From positions 1-56,829 of the forward strand of contig NZ_JAAAMG010000029.1 of the NCBI RefSeq assembly GCF_010500815.1: a DNA stretch of 56,829 nucleotides, written 5' to 3'. Shown here piece by piece: positions 1 to 8,978 of the stretch (positions within the stretch are counted from its first letter, which is position 1; the number at the start of each line of letters is the position of its first letter). Both the position numbers and the translations under genes were made by a program. This stretch comes from Jiella pacifica (GTDB taxonomy: Bacteria; Pseudomonadota; Alphaproteobacteria; Rhizobiales; Rhizobiaceae). The notes under the pieces are model-generated. The model was not told where the DNA came from, made no database searches, and worked only from the letters and a program-made list of their open reading frames with translations.

Positions 1-105
1 TACAACTTCCGCCGCATCCTCGCTTGGCTGGAGCTTTTTGTCGCCTTCATCCAGATCGCGATCATCAGCCTATTCGGCACCCGTCAAACCGCCGACGCCG
101 CTTGA
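1..105 (+). mobile_element. C-terminal end of an IS5-type transposase (cut by window edge)
   Basis: An open frame enters at base 1 and stops at 103-105, giving 34 residues. They begin YNFRRILAWLELFVAF and continue as a hydrophobic/aromatic helix. This resembles the last helix of IS5-family DDE transposases, which typically end in an NF-R-L--WL----- pattern. The rest of the element lies to the left of the window. The right inverted repeat should fall between about 105 and 130, where the neighbouring ParE-like coding similarity resumes on the other strand; I cannot define it without the left end. The family call rests on pattern recognition only. Confidence 0.6.
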
Positions 106-219
106 CGAGCTTTCTTCACGGACGACTGTTTCCGCTTGGCCTTGCCCGAACCGCAGAGCTCCCTCGGCGTAGATGTCGTAGAAATCGCTCTCGGCCTCGG
201 TCGTGAGGTCATAGGTCAT
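70..219 (-). pseudogene. Truncated ParE-like toxin
   Basis: The frame starts with ATG at 219-217, inside the last codons of the antitoxin gene (11-base overlap, typical of parDE coupling). The first 30 residues, starting MTYDLTTEAESDFYDIYAEG and running to GQGQAE, match the usual ParE/RelE N-terminus. That part is a helix rich in acidic residues followed by a G-x-x-QAE segment. From about base 130 downward the sequence becomes Ser/Gly rich and stops at a TAG (72-70) after 49 residues; a full toxin has about 95-105. The break coincides with the end of the IS5-type transposase, so insertion of the element probably removed the rest. Catalytic residues of the family lie in the missing part, so the product should be inactive. 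Confidence 0.7.
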
Positions 220-466
220 GAGAGGGAGGCTGCCCGGCCCGGCGGCGCGCTTCCATCAGCAGCTCGTTGGGTGACTTGTCGCTGATCCCGCTCTTCAACG
301 CATCGTCGACGATCCGCTGCAGTTCCGCCGTCGTCGCCACTTGCTCCTGATCGCGGCGGATGAGATCGAGAAGATAGCTTTCCACGTCATCGAAGCCGGC
401 CGACTCGGCCTTGGCTTCGACCCATTCCTGCACTGGCTCGGGAAGCGAGAGGGTCATCGTCGCCAT
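209..466 (-). CDS. parD: ParD-like type II antitoxin
   Basis: This 85-residue protein has the expected antitoxin layout. An N-terminal ribbon-helix-helix DNA-binding segment (about residues 1-45, TMTLSLPEPVQEWVEAKAE) is followed by an acidic helical toxin-binding tail. It resembles the CC2985/ParD family. A ribosome binding site AGGAG lies about 9 bases before the ATG. The stop TGA overlaps the start of the truncated toxin frame. Such antitoxins usually repress their own promoter and neutralise a ribonuclease- or gyrase-directed toxin. Here the partner is broken, so the gene is probably an orphan antitoxin; it might still act in trans on another ParE-type toxin. Confidence 0.8.
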   Translation of the reverse strand: MATMTLSLPEPVQEWVEAKAESAGFDDVESYLLDLIRRDQEQVATTAELQRIVDDALKSGISDKSPNELLMEARRRAGQPPSHDL

Positions 467-563
467 GAGTGCATCTCCTCGTCAGCATGAAGGCCGACAT
501 CAGCGCCGTTAAGGAAGATCGACCGAGGAGCCCTTTCGATCAAGTCCCCCACTTCCGGTTGCC

Positions 564-1391
564 TCACACCGCATTCGCCAGCCGCACGAACTCGCTGACG
601 CTCAGCGTTTCGGCCCTTCGCTGCGGGTCGATGCCGACGCTGGTGAGCAGCGCCTCGCCGCCGAGGCTCTTCAGGCTCTGGCGCAGCATCTTGCGGCGCT
701 GGCCGAAGGCGGCGGCGGTGACTTTTTCAAGCTTGTCGAGGGCGGCGGGCTCCGGCGACTCGCGCGGCACGAGCTGGACGATCGACGAGGTGACCTTCGG
801 CGGCGGCGTGAAGGCGGAAGGGGAGACGTCGAAGAGGATCTTCGCCCGGCTCCGCCACCCAGCCAGCACCGAGAGCCGGCCGTAATGGTCCGTGCCGGGT
901 GCGGCGACGATGCGCTCGGCGACTTCCTTCTGGAACATCAGCGTCAGGCTTTCCCAGACCGGCGGCCAGGCAGTGGAGGTGAGCCAGTTCAACAGGAGCT
1001 GGGTGCCGACATTGTAGGGAAGATTGGCGACGATCTTGACCGGCTGCCCGCCGGAGAGCGCCGCAAGATCAATGGTCAGGGCGTCGGCGGAAACGATCTC
1101 CAGCCGTCCCGGATGATGTGCGGCGATTTCCTCCAGGGCGGCGATGCAGCGCGGATCCTTCTCGATCGCGACAACCTTCTTCGCGCCCTCGGCGAGCAGC
1201 GCTCGTGTCAGGCCGCCGGGGCCGGGGCCGACCTCGACGACGGTCGCCCGGTCGAGCGGCAGGGCCTGCCGGGCGATGCGGCCGGTGAGGTTGAGATCGA
1301 GGAGGAAGTTCTGTCCGAGGCTCTTCTTCGGCGCGAGGCCATGCGCCTCGATCACCGCCCGCAGCGGCGGCAGCCCTTCGGCGGCGGTCAT
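564..1391 (-). CDS. rsmA: 16S rRNA dimethyladenosine transferase RsmA (KsgA)
   Basis: RsmA transfers four methyl groups from S-adenosylmethionine to two adjacent adenosines in the 3'-terminal helix of 16S rRNA during late small-subunit assembly. The 275-residue length is normal. KKSLGQNFL (residues 22-30), the SAM-binding loop [10 protein letters not shown] (51-60) and the catalytic motif NLPY (123-126) are all visible. The ATG at 1391-1389 shares one base with the stop of pdxA (TGATG), implying translational coupling. It is the last gene of the lptF-to-rsmA operon. In many relatives gmk follows, but here the ParD remnant and the IS end follow instead. Confidence 0.96.
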   Translation of the reverse strand: MTAAEGLPPLRAVIEAHGLAPKKSLGQNFLLDLNLTGRIARQALPLDRATVVEVGPGPGGLTRALLAEGAKKVVAIEKDPRCIAALEEIAAHHPGRLEIVSADALTIDLAALSGGQPVKIVANLPYNVGTQLLLNWLTSTAWPPVWESLTLMFQKEVAERIVAAPGTDHYGRLSVLAGWRSRAKILFDVSPSAFTPPPKVTSSIVQLVPRESPEPAALDKLEKVTAAAFGQRRKMLRQSLKSLGGEALLTSVGIDPQRRAETLSVSEFVRLANAV

Positions 1392-2437
1392 CAGCGGTGC
1401 TTCGCCGCGGCCTCGCTCGCGGCCATCTTCCAGGCGAGCGCGATGGCGGCGCGAAAGCTGTCGGGGCGGGCCCTGCCGGTGCCGGCGATGTCGGCGGCGG
1501 TGCCGTGATCGGGCGAAGTGCGGATGATCGGCAGACCGAGCGTGACGTTGACGGTCTCGTCGAAGGCCAGCGTCTTGGCCGGGATCAGCGCCTGATCGTG
1601 ATACATGCAGATGGCGACGTCGTAGCGCGCCCGGGCCGGCGGGTGGAACATCGTGTCGGCAGGAAGCGGGCCGACCGCATCGATGCCCTCGGCCTTGAGG
1701 ATGTCGACCGCCGGGCGGATGACCGCCTCGTCCTCACGGCCGATCGCGCCCTTTTCGCCCGCATGCGGGTTGAGGCCGGAAACAGCGAGGCGCGGGCGCG
1801 CGATCCCGAGGCGATTGCGATAGTCCGCAGCCGTGATGCGGCAGGTGGCGACGATCAATTCCGTCGTCAGCTGGGCCGGCACGTCGGCGAGCGGAATGTG
1901 GATGGTGACGGGAACGCAGGACAGCTGCGGCCCGGTCAGCAGCATGACCGGCATGACCGGCGCGCCGGCCCGCGAGCAGAGCTCGGCGAGATACTCGGTG
2001 TGGCCGGGATGGCGGAAGCCGACGTCGTAGAGCGCCTTCTTGTCGATCGGCCCGGTGACGATCGCCGAAGCCCGCCCGTCGAGGCAGAAGCCGACGCCCC
2101 GGTCGATCGCCTCGATCGTGCCGGCGCCGTTGGCGGGCTGCGGCGTGCCGGGCGTCTCCGTCTGGCGGCTCTGAAGGGGAAGCAGCGCCAGCGCGTCTGC
2201 GTCGACCCCGGCGGCGTCTTCCGGCGCCGCGATCACCTCGAACCTGATCCGGTCGGTGAGGCCGAGCCGGTCGGCCCGGGCGGCCAGCATGGCCGGATCG
2301 GCAAGGACGAACAGCGGCGGAAGTCTTTCCGCCTTCGCTGCCTTCAGCATCAGGACGATGTCCGCTCCGACGCCGGACGGTTCGCCCAGCGTCACGGCCA
2401 AGGGCGCGGGCCCGCCGCCGCCGCCGCCCACGATCAT
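1391..2437 (-). CDS. pdxA: 4-hydroxythreonine-4-phosphate dehydrogenase PdxA
   Basis: PdxA oxidises 4-phosphohydroxy-L-threonine with NAD(P)+ in the DXP-dependent route to pyridoxal 5'-phosphate. At 348 residues it is slightly longer than usual. The N-terminus begins with six glycines encoded by a CCG-type triplet run (about 2411-2428) before the conserved [11 protein letters not shown] (18-28). The three metal-binding histidines appear in RHPGHTEY (near 143-146), NPHAG (225) and MYHDQ (280). The ATG overlaps the surA stop by four bases (ATGA) and its stop overlaps the rsmA start, so it sits inside a tightly coupled operon. The glycine run makes the exact start slightly uncertain. Confidence 0.95.
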   Translation of the reverse strand: MIVGGGGGGPAPLAVTLGEPSGVGADIVLMLKAAKAERLPPLFVLADPAMLAARADRLGLTDRIRFEVIAAPEDAAGVDADALALLPLQSRQTETPGTPQPANGAGTIEAIDRGVGFCLDGRASAIVTGPIDKKALYDVGFRHPGHTEYLAELCSRAGAPVMPVMLLTGPQLSCVPVTIHIPLADVPAQLTTELIVATCRITAADYRNRLGIARPRLAVSGLNPHAGEKGAIGREDEAVIRPAVDILKAEGIDAVGPLPADTMFHPPARARYDVAICMYHDQALIPAKTLAFDETVNVTLGLPIIRTSPDHGTAADIAGTGRARPDSFRAAIALAWKMAASEAAAKHR

Positions 2438-3381
2438 TTGCGGACGATCTTCGCGCTCTTCTTGAGCTTGTCGAGAAGCTCCTTGTCGGGGCCCGACTCG
2501 CTCTTGCCGAGCTCAGCGAGGTCGCGCGAGCGGAAGACCATCGCCGCCGACTTGTCGTCGGAGATTTCACGGGTGTTGCACACCATGATGAACTCGACGC
2601 CGCGATCGGTCTCCTTGACCGGCGTGGTCTTGCCACGCGAAGCCGCCTCGACCGCGTCTTTCCAGAGCGATGGAAGTTCCGGTGCGGCGACCCGTCCGAG
2701 GTCGCGCACGGTCACGTCCCGCAGCTGCTTGGCAATGTCGTAGGTTCCCTCGCAGCCTCTCAGCCGCCCGCGCATGCCTTCGGCCTCGCGCTTGCGCAGC
2801 GAAAGCTTGGCGCTACGCTCGCTCGGCGGGATGACGAAGATGACCTGCTGCAGCGTGTATTCGGTGGTGGTCGGCTTCTTGCCGCCCTGCGCCAGCATGC
2901 GCTGCACCGCTTCCTGCTCGCTCACCGTCTCGTTGCGGCGCAGGCTCGCCTGCACGGCCTGGCCCCAGCTCATCTGAGCGCGGATGTAGGATTTGAAGCC
3001 CTCTGCGGAAAATCCCGCCCGCGACAGCACTTCCGTCAGTTGCGCCGTGGTGAGCTTGTTCTGCTTGGCGAAGTTCTCGAAGGCCTGATCGACGGCCGGG
3101 TCGGGAATGTTGACGCCGCGCCGCCGCGCTTCCTGCAGCTTCAGCGTTTCGTCGATCAGCTCGTCGGTGGCCTTCTGGGTCAGATTGCCGCCCTCGCGGC
3201 GAAGCTTCAGGAAGGCCGCCCGCTGCCGGATCTGATAGGTGGTGACCGGCTGTCCGTTGACGACGACGGCGACTTCCGAGGCCGCCTGCGCCGCCTTCGG
3301 GGCGAATGAAACATCGGCCGGGGCGACGGTGAAAAACGCACCGGCCGCGGCGAGGCCTGCCAGCAATCTCACGAATGTCAT
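2434..3381 (-). CDS. surA: SurA-type periplasmic chaperone / peptidyl-prolyl isomerase
   Basis: This 315-residue protein starts with a Sec signal peptide (hydrophobic core [14 protein letters not shown], likely cleavage after the AQAA near residue 34). A SurA N-terminal helical domain follows, with [21 protein letters not shown] and then [17 protein letters not shown]. The second half is a divergent parvulin-like domain. SurA escorts outer-membrane beta-barrels, including LptD, to the BAM complex. Its place directly after lptD and before pdxA is the standard alphaproteobacterial order. The stop overlaps pdxA by four bases. A GGAG lies about 12 bases before the ATG. The parvulin catalytic residues are weakly conserved, so isomerase activity is doubtful. 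Confidence 0.85.
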   Translation of the reverse strand: MTFVRLLAGLAAAGAFFTVAPADVSFAPKAAQAASEVAVVVNGQPVTTYQIRQRAAFLKLRREGGNLTQKATDELIDETLKLQEARRRGVNIPDPAVDQAFENFAKQNKLTTAQLTEVLSRAGFSAEGFKSYIRAQMSWGQAVQASLRRNETVSEQEAVQRMLAQGGKKPTTTEYTLQQVIFVIPPSERSAKLSLRKREAEGMRGRLRGCEGTYDIAKQLRDVTVRDLGRVAAPELPSLWKDAVEAASRGKTTPVKETDRGVEFIMVCNTREISDDKSAAMVFRSRDLAELGKSESGPDKELLDKLKKSAKIVRK

Positions 3382-3718
3382 AGAGGCTCTGACTCCTCAT
3401 CCAGGGCGGCCGTTGCTGCCGCCGGGTTGCTCGGTTCGTCGGCGGCGCCGACCGACTTGGCCGCTCGACCGGCTTCAATTCGCCTTCGTGTAAGCGAGTT
3501 GGAGCGCCGTGAGAAGTGAATTCGTCTCAAGCGGCCGGTCGGTGGCGCATGTCGTTCCCCCGGTGAACACCAAAGCTTTGGCGAAACCATGGTGACGGAG
3601 ACGCGCGGGGGTTGCGACCCGGCGCGAGGCACCGAGCGCAAGGGCGAATCCCGGCGGTGGTTCTCCCCCGACAACGCCGGGCGCTGCTCCGATCGCCGGT
3701 GCGGCGGAGCGCGCCCTG
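3382..3718. other. 337-bp stretch between lptD and surA
   Basis: This is the only long gap in an otherwise overlapping operon. It contains a perfect 12-bp palindrome CCAAAGCTTTGG at 3570-3581 and, close by, ACCATGGT at 3587-3594. On the minus strand an open frame running from an ATG near 3587 to a TGA that overlaps the surA ATG (ATGA) would encode about 70 residues rich in Arg, Ser and Ala. I do not recognise it and do not call it a gene. The gap may hold a separate promoter for surA-pdxA-rsmA. Confidence 0.5.
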
Positions 3719-6163
3719 TCAGAGCCCGATGTCGTACGGCTCGTTGAAGTTCGTCAGCGTCCTCAGGCCGACCTTGAACATCACCGTGGTCGAGCCGTTG
3801 TCGTCGGAATAGCTCGAGTTTTCGTCCTCGAAGGCGAGGAGCACCGAGAAGCACTCGTCGGCCCAGCCGAGAGCGACGCCCTGGCGGATCACCGAGCTGT
3901 TCTCGAGATCGTAGCCGATCGTGCCGTAGGCGGTCCAGTTCTGGTCGAATTTCAGCGAGGCGCCGGCGGTGATCTGGTTCTGGTCGTCGATCGACCCGTA
4001 GGTTGGCTGTGCGTCGATGAAGGAATAGGCGACGTAGCCCGACGCGACCGGTCCGGTATAGGCGCCGTAGAGATCGGCTCGGCGCAGGGCGAAGTCCTTT
4101 TCGTCAAAGCGGCCCTGGGTGCCGAAGGTGACGCCGGACGGCATGCCGAAGGACAAGGAGCCGACATAGTCGGAGCGATCGGTCTCGAGGCCGGAATCGT
4201 AGCCGACGAGGCTCAGGTCCCGCTCGGCGTAGGAGTTGACGCCGCCCAGGTGATAGGACTGGCCGATCACCGCGTCGATCGAATAGCCGCCGTCGAAACT
4301 GCCGGCGTAGCGCAGGCCGAGATTGGCTCTCGTTCCGCCTTCGAGCCGGTCGTAGCCGGAGAACTTGTCGAGGGAGAAGAGGTTGGCCGTGTTGAAGACG
4401 AGGGTCTGCGCGTCCTCGTTCGGCAGATAGCCGATCTGCGTCTCGTTCGGCCGCACGATGATCTGGCCGATCGGCTCGATGACGTGGCTGCCATAGGCGG
4501 TTTCGATCAGATAGGGATAGCGCGCCTCGAGGGCCGCCGTCGCCATGCCCCGCGAGCCGTCGTCGTCGATGTCGATCGCGCCGAAGGGATTGTTGGTGTC
4601 GCGATTCCCGTTGGCATAGATCGGCAGGGAGGAGCCGTTGCTCGACATGTCGGCGGTGTAGAGATCGCCTCGCACCGAGGCCAGCGGGGTCAGGACGAGG
4701 CCGACGGGGAGGATGTAGCTGTTCTTCCACTCCAGCGCGGTGGTCGCGCGGGTGTAGCTGCCCTCGAGGCCCTCGTAGCGAAGCGCGCCCGGCCTGAACT
4801 GGGGGCCATCGAACGGCTTGGCGCAGTCGTCTTCCGGCTCGATGCCGCCCGTCAGGTAGGTGTTGCAGAGCCTTGTGACGCTATCCTCGTTGCGATGGAT
4901 CGACGCCAGATTGGCGGTCAGCTTGAGCTCGCCGCCGAAAACCGATTCCGGCTCGATCCGCTCATAGTCGAGGGAGGGCAGGACGTAGGGCTGCTGATGC
5001 GCCAGTGCGGCCTCGTCCGACTGGTACTGGAACTTCTGGGCCCTGAGATCGAAGTAGCTGCGCTCGCCGAGGCCGGTCAGATAGACTTCCGAGACGCGCT
5101 TGCCGTCCGAATAGCCGGTGATGTCGTAGGTGTTGGCGAAGTTCTCGTCGCTCTGCACGAGAACGTCCCAGCCGAAGGTCCAGCGATCGGACAGGGCGAA
5201 CTTGCCGGTGGAGCCGACCATCCCGCGCGTCTTGTTGTCGAAGTCAGGCGTATCGTCGTCGAAGCCGGTCCGGTCCTGCTGGATGATGCCGGCGGTCTTC
5301 AGCGTGAACATGCCGTTGTCGAAGGCCTGGCGGTACTCTGCTTCGGCGAGGAAGCCCTGCTTGGTGTAGTAGGTTCCCGCGACGGTGACGTCGGCACTGT
5401 CGTTCAGCACCATGAAATAGGGGACCCGTACCCCATAGCCGAGATCGCTGGAGGTCCGGAACTCCGGCGCGAGGAAGCCGCTCTGGCGCTTCACCGTCGG
5501 ATCGGCCGACTGGAAGTAGGGCAGATAGGCGATCGGCGCGCCGAACAGCTCGAACCGGGCGCCGTAGTAGCGGATCAGCTTTTCCTTCTCGTCCCAGATG
5601 ATCCGGCGCGCCTTGATCTGCCAGAGCGGTGGGCGCTCGGGATGTTCGCGGCACGCCTCGCAGGCGGTGTAGACGCCGCGCTCGAACGTGGTGGCGCCGT
5701 CTCCGCGCACCGCCTGGGCGGCGGCGAAGCGGGTGTTTTCCGGCGTTTCCAGCCGGAGCGCCTCGATGAAGCCGTCACGGAAATCGTCGGTGACGTCGAT
5801 CTGGTCGGCATAGATCAGGTTGCCGTCGGGCTGCTTCAGCTCGACGTCGCCGACGGCGATCAGCCGGCGGGTCTTCTGGTTGTAGATCAGCCGCCGGGCG
5901 ACGAGCTTGTACTCGCCATAGTCGATCTGGACACCGCCGGTGGCGGTGACGACGTCGTTTCTGGTGTCGTAGTCGACCGTGTCGGCCGCCAGGAACAGCT
6001 TTGCGTCGTCGCCTGGCAACGACGCGGCCGACGGAATCGCCGGCTGCGCCCGCACGGTCACCGGGCCGCCGAACACCAACACGCACGCCGCAGAAAGAAG
6101 AATTGTCCACGGCCGAAGCCGGATCGCGCCCGGCTCGGCGGCGAACGTCCCCCTCATTGTCAT
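3719..6163 (-). CDS. lptD: LPS-assembly protein LptD
   Basis: LptD is the outer-membrane barrel that, with LptE, inserts lipopolysaccharide into the outer leaflet. The 814-residue product has a hydrophobic N-terminal signal (TILLSAACVLVFGGP). An LptA-like jellyroll follows (about 60-170; VDYDTRNDVVTATGGVQIDY, LIYADQIDVTDD). The long C-terminal region is rich in alternating aromatic strands typical of the barrel and ends in a short aromatic/Leu tail. Cysteines occur in TACEAC and in RLCNTYL...DDC, which could give the inter-domain disulfides known in LptD. The start lies only 3 bases after the lptG stop, so it is co-transcribed with the lptFG exporter genes. Confidence 0.95.
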   Translation of the reverse strand: MTMRGTFAAEPGAIRLRPWTILLSAACVLVFGGPVTVRAQPAIPSAASLPGDDAKLFLAADTVDYDTRNDVVTATGGVQIDYGEYKLVARRLIYNQKTRRLIAVGDVELKQPDGNLIYADQIDVTDDFRDGFIEALRLETPENTRFAAAQAVRGDGATTFERGVYTACEACREHPERPPLWQIKARRIIWDEKEKLIRYYGARFELFGAPIAYLPYFQSADPTVKRQSGFLAPEFRTSSDLGYGVRVPYFMVLNDSADVTVAGTYYTKQGFLAEAEYRQAFDNGMFTLKTAGIIQQDRTGFDDDTPDFDNKTRGMVGSTGKFALSDRWTFGWDVLVQSDENFANTYDITGYSDGKRVSEVYLTGLGERSYFDLRAQKFQYQSDEAALAHQQPYVLPSLDYERIEPESVFGGELKLTANLASIHRNEDSVTRLCNTYLTGGIEPEDDCAKPFDGPQFRPGALRYEGLEGSYTRATTALEWKNSYILPVGLVLTPLASVRGDLYTADMSSNGSSLPIYANGNRDTNNPFGAIDIDDDGSRGMATAALEARYPYLIETAYGSHVIEPIGQIIVRPNETQIGYLPNEDAQTLVFNTANLFSLDKFSGYDRLEGGTRANLGLRYAGSFDGGYSIDAVIGQSYHLGGVNSYAERDLSLVGYDSGLETDRSDYVGSLSFGMPSGVTFGTQGRFDEKDFALRRADLYGAYTGPVASGYVAYSFIDAQPTYGSIDDQNQITAGASLKFDQNWTAYGTIGYDLENSSVIRQGVALGWADECFSVLLAFEDENSSYSDDNGSTTVMFKVGLRTLTNFNEPYDIGL

Positions 6164-6166
6164 CGC

Positions 6167-7246
6167 CTATCCATCCTCCTGATGGAGCAGGATCGTTACC
6201 CCCAACGATCCTGCGGCCAATACTGGAAACCACGCGGCCATCACCGGCGGAACGATGTCGTTGCTCCCCAGCGCCTTCGCGAGGAACGTTACCACGTAGA
6301 GTGTGAAGCCCGCCAGCACTCCGAGCGCAATCGCCCGGCCGGCCTGTTGAGTTCTGGAGAACCGTGTCCCAACTGTCGCAGCCACCAATGTCATGGCGAG
6401 GAACAGCGCGGGCCGGGCCAGAAGCGTCTGATACTGCATGTCGAAGGCCATCGCATTGAGCCCGAGGCTCCCGGCCACCTCGATTTCCCTCGGCAGCGCG
6501 AACACCGAGGTTGCCTCCGGATCGGTGCCCCTTTGCTCGATGTATTCCGGCTTCAGGGTGGTCGGCAGGACGAATTGCCGGGGATAGGACGGCGGGTAGC
6601 CGATCCGGGTGACGCGCGGCTGCGACAACACCCATTGGCCGTTCTGGAGCACCGCGCGGTCGGCATCGATGCGCTGGACGATCGAACCGTCGTCTCCGAA
6701 CAGGAATGCGCTGACCTTACCCAGTTCGGTGCCGCCGGCGGCGACGGTCGCTCCGCCGAGGATCGAGCGGACGCCCTCGGCATTCTGTCGCAGCCAGACT
6801 TCCTCGCCGCTCCGCGAGGAGGACCCACCGAACAGCGACGTCTCGATCGATTCGGCCTGTGCCTTGGTCCAGGCCGCGAGCGGATTGTAGACGAAGGTGG
6901 CGGCGAGCCCGAGAAGCAGCGATCCGGCCATGAAGGGCATCAGGATCTGCCAGATCGACACACCGGCGCTGCGGGCGACGACGAGTTCCAGCCGTCGGTT
7001 GAGATTGAGCAGCGTGAAGATCGAGGCGAACAGGATGATGAAGGGAAACGCCTGTTCCATGAAGCCCGGCACGCGCAGAGCCGAGAAGCTCGCGGCGCCG
7101 AGGAAGCCGAGGTCGTCGGTGCGTCCGCGCCGCGAGAGTTCGACCATGTCGACGAGATAGATGAGCGCGAAGACGGCGGTGAGCGTCGAGAAGAAGGAGA
7201 TCAGATAGAGCCGCAGAAAATAGCGGTTGAGCGTCAGGTTCTTCAT
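6167..7246 (-). CDS. lptG: LPS export ABC permease LptG
   Basis: LptG is one of the two inner-membrane permeases of the LptB2FG ABC exporter that pulls LPS out of the inner membrane. I place the start at ATG 7246 (MKNLTLNRYFLRLYLISFF), which overlaps the lptF stop by four bases. This gives 359 residues, the family norm. There are three predicted N-terminal transmembrane helices, a periplasmic beta-jellyroll domain (about residues 130-260) and three C-terminal helices, the last of which is GSLGVTILLHQ. An open frame extends further upstream but that part overlaps lptF and is not needed. The ATPase lptB is not in the window. Confidence 0.95.
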   Translation of the reverse strand: MKNLTLNRYFLRLYLISFFSTLTAVFALIYLVDMVELSRRGRTDDLGFLGAASFSALRVPGFMEQAFPFIILFASIFTLLNLNRRLELVVARSAGVSIWQILMPFMAGSLLLGLAATFVYNPLAAWTKAQAESIETSLFGGSSSRSGEEVWLRQNAEGVRSILGGATVAAGGTELGKVSAFLFGDDGSIVQRIDADRAVLQNGQWVLSQPRVTRIGYPPSYPRQFVLPTTLKPEYIEQRGTDPEATSVFALPREIEVAGSLGLNAMAFDMQYQTLLARPALFLAMTLVAATVGTRFSRTQQAGRAIALGVLAGFTLYVVTFLAKALGSNDIVPPVMAAWFPVLAAGSLGVTILLHQEDG

Positions 7247-8436
7247 CGGCCGGCCTCGGCGGTTCCGGGCTTGGGACCTTCGAAGAAGCGGGTGATCGCA
7301 TGCGCGGTGGCCTCCGCGGCCTCGACAAAGCGCCGGTAGACCCTCCACTCGGTGATGTTCGCGTCGGACCAGATCAGCCAGGCATCGAGAGCGATGGCCG
7401 AAAGCGGCAGGGCATAGGCGGCGAAGGCCCAGCCGGAGTGCCCGTCGACCTGGGCGATGACCAGGAAACCGAGCGCTTTCAGCCCGAGCCCGCCCGTCAG
7501 CCCGAGCGTCATCGCGGCGGAATTCGCCTCCCGATTGGTTCGCGGCTGACCCGCCACGACGACGGCCCAGAGCGCGAAGGCGATGGCATAGAGCCAAGAG
7601 GTCATCCGGTCGGTCAGCTCCCTCCACAAGGATCCCGGATCCTCGCGATACTGCTTGTCGGCCGGATTGGGCGAGATCAGCTCGGCGGTCGAGCGCTCGG
7701 AGGTGCTGATCCAGTCGCTCTGATTGGCCGGCTTCAGGTCGGCGAGATCGAATGCGTAGGACTGGAACTGGACGACGGCGACGGAATCGTCCTTGACGTC
7801 GCGGCGATGCAGCTGCCCGTCGCTGAGCAAAAGCAGCGACTGCCCGTCCTCCTCGGCGATCCGCGCCTCCCTGGCGAAATAGATCAGCTCGGTCTTCGGA
7901 TCCCGGGTGTCGGCGATGAACAGGCTGGTGATGTTCGAGCCTCTCGCCGCGCCGATCGACAGCTCCAGCCCGTCCTGGACCCTTTCGAAACGTCCCGGCT
8001 GCAGGAACAGGGTGATCGTATCGGCGTTGATGGCGCGAATTCCGTCGCGAAACGCCTTCGAGGACATCGGTCCGACGACGTTCGAGACCAGAAGGATGAC
8101 GATCCCGCCGAGGACGCCGAGAACGATCACCGGCTTGGCGGCGACCTTCGGAGCAGCGCCGGACGCCGCCATCACCGCCCGCTCCGAATCGGCGTTGAGG
8201 CCGTTGAGCGTGTAGATCGCGCCGATCAGGACGGCGAAGGGGACGATGCCGGCCGCAAGGTCCGGCAGGAGCATCAGGGCGATCCAGAAGATGTTGCCCG
8301 CCGCCGACGCCGTCGACTTGACGATGTCGACGCGCGACAGCGCCTGGACGATCCAGACGATCAACACCAGCGCGCCAAGGGCGCCCAGCGAGTTCGTCAC
8401 GGCGCGCCGGAACACGTAGCGTTCGAGGATCGTCAT
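7243..8436 (-). CDS. lptF: LPS export ABC permease LptF
   Basis: LptF is the partner permease of LptG. Starting at ATG 8436 (MTILERYVFRRAVTNSLGAL) gives 397 residues with the family architecture: first helices around 15-110 (VLIVWIVQALSRVDIV, LPDLAAGIVPFAVLIGAIY), a periplasmic beta-rich domain about 130-260, and C-terminal helices around 280-360. The preceding 290 bases of open frame contain no conserved residues, so the longer start is rejected. It is the first gene of the operon and is transcribed away from pepA. The C-terminal 40 residues are a polar cytoplasmic extension. Confidence 0.94.
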   Translation of the reverse strand: MTILERYVFRRAVTNSLGALGALVLIVWIVQALSRVDIVKSTASAAGNIFWIALMLLPDLAAGIVPFAVLIGAIYTLNGLNADSERAVMAASGAAPKVAAKPVIVLGVLGGIVILLVSNVVGPMSSKAFRDGIRAINADTITLFLQPGRFERVQDGLELSIGAARGSNITSLFIADTRDPKTELIYFAREARIAEEDGQSLLLLSDGQLHRRDVKDDSVAVVQFQSYAFDLADLKPANQSDWISTSERSTAELISPNPADKQYREDPGSLWRELTDRMTSWLYAIAFALWAVVVAGQPRTNREANSAAMTLGLTGGLGLKALGFLVIAQVDGHSGWAFAAYALPLSAIALDAWLIWSDANITEWRVYRRFVEAAEATAHAITRFFEGPKPGTAEAGR

Positions 8437-8978
8437 AGGGGTCGGCGCCCAGCCGTCACGAGGCGGCTCCTTGAAAATCTGAAGTGGCGAGGCATTCGCG
8501 TCGTCGGCCGCCCGCATCTTCCGCCTGCGCGTGCTGCGCATGCTCCGTCCGATGTCGCCGCCGCAATAGACGTCCCGAACCGGCTTGTCGAGAAGTCGGC
8601 TGCAACACCTGCAGCGGCTTTCGGCTCGCGGTCCGGAGGAGTGGTGGCGGCGTCCATGCGTCGGGCAAGCTCGTCGAAGGCTCTCGTTTGGCCGGGCCAG
8701 CCGGTTCAGCCGGCGGCGCCTGATCACAGTCGCGCAGCTTGGCTAAGGAAGCGGCAAGGGACATGGTTAACGCGTCTTGTCGCTGGTCGCCGCCCTTGCA
8801 TTTCCCTGCTGGGGGCTCAAATCTGGCCCGGTTCGGCCAGCGAATCGATCGTCGGGCGCCGAGGACGGCAGCGCCCGTGCGTCGTCGGCGTGGAACGACG
8901 TCCAGATTGGACGCACCGCCGGACCGGACGGCCGAACGGACCGGGCTAAAGCAGCCTCTCGAAAGACCAGGAGACATC
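8437..8978. other. 542-bp divergent intergenic region between lptF and pepA
   Basis: No protein similarity was recognised on either strand. The open frames that cross it look like GC-rich chance frames with Arg/Ala/Pro-rich products. It must hold the promoters for the lptF operon (leftward) and pepA (rightward). The least GC-rich part is around 8750-8830, including a GTTAAC at about 8766, but I could not identify a convincing -35/-10 pair. The pepA ribosome site (CCAGGAGAC) ends this stretch. Confidence 0.5.

Noticed and set aside
3378-3587. Possible 70-codon gene overlapping the surA start
   Set aside because: No recognised similarity, biased Arg/Ser/Ala content and no strong ribosome site; kept only as an observation.
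4250-7339. Open frame of about 1030 codons on the plus strand across lptD and lptG
   Set aside because: Antisense shadow of two well-supported genes; composition is low-complexity and lacks any domain.
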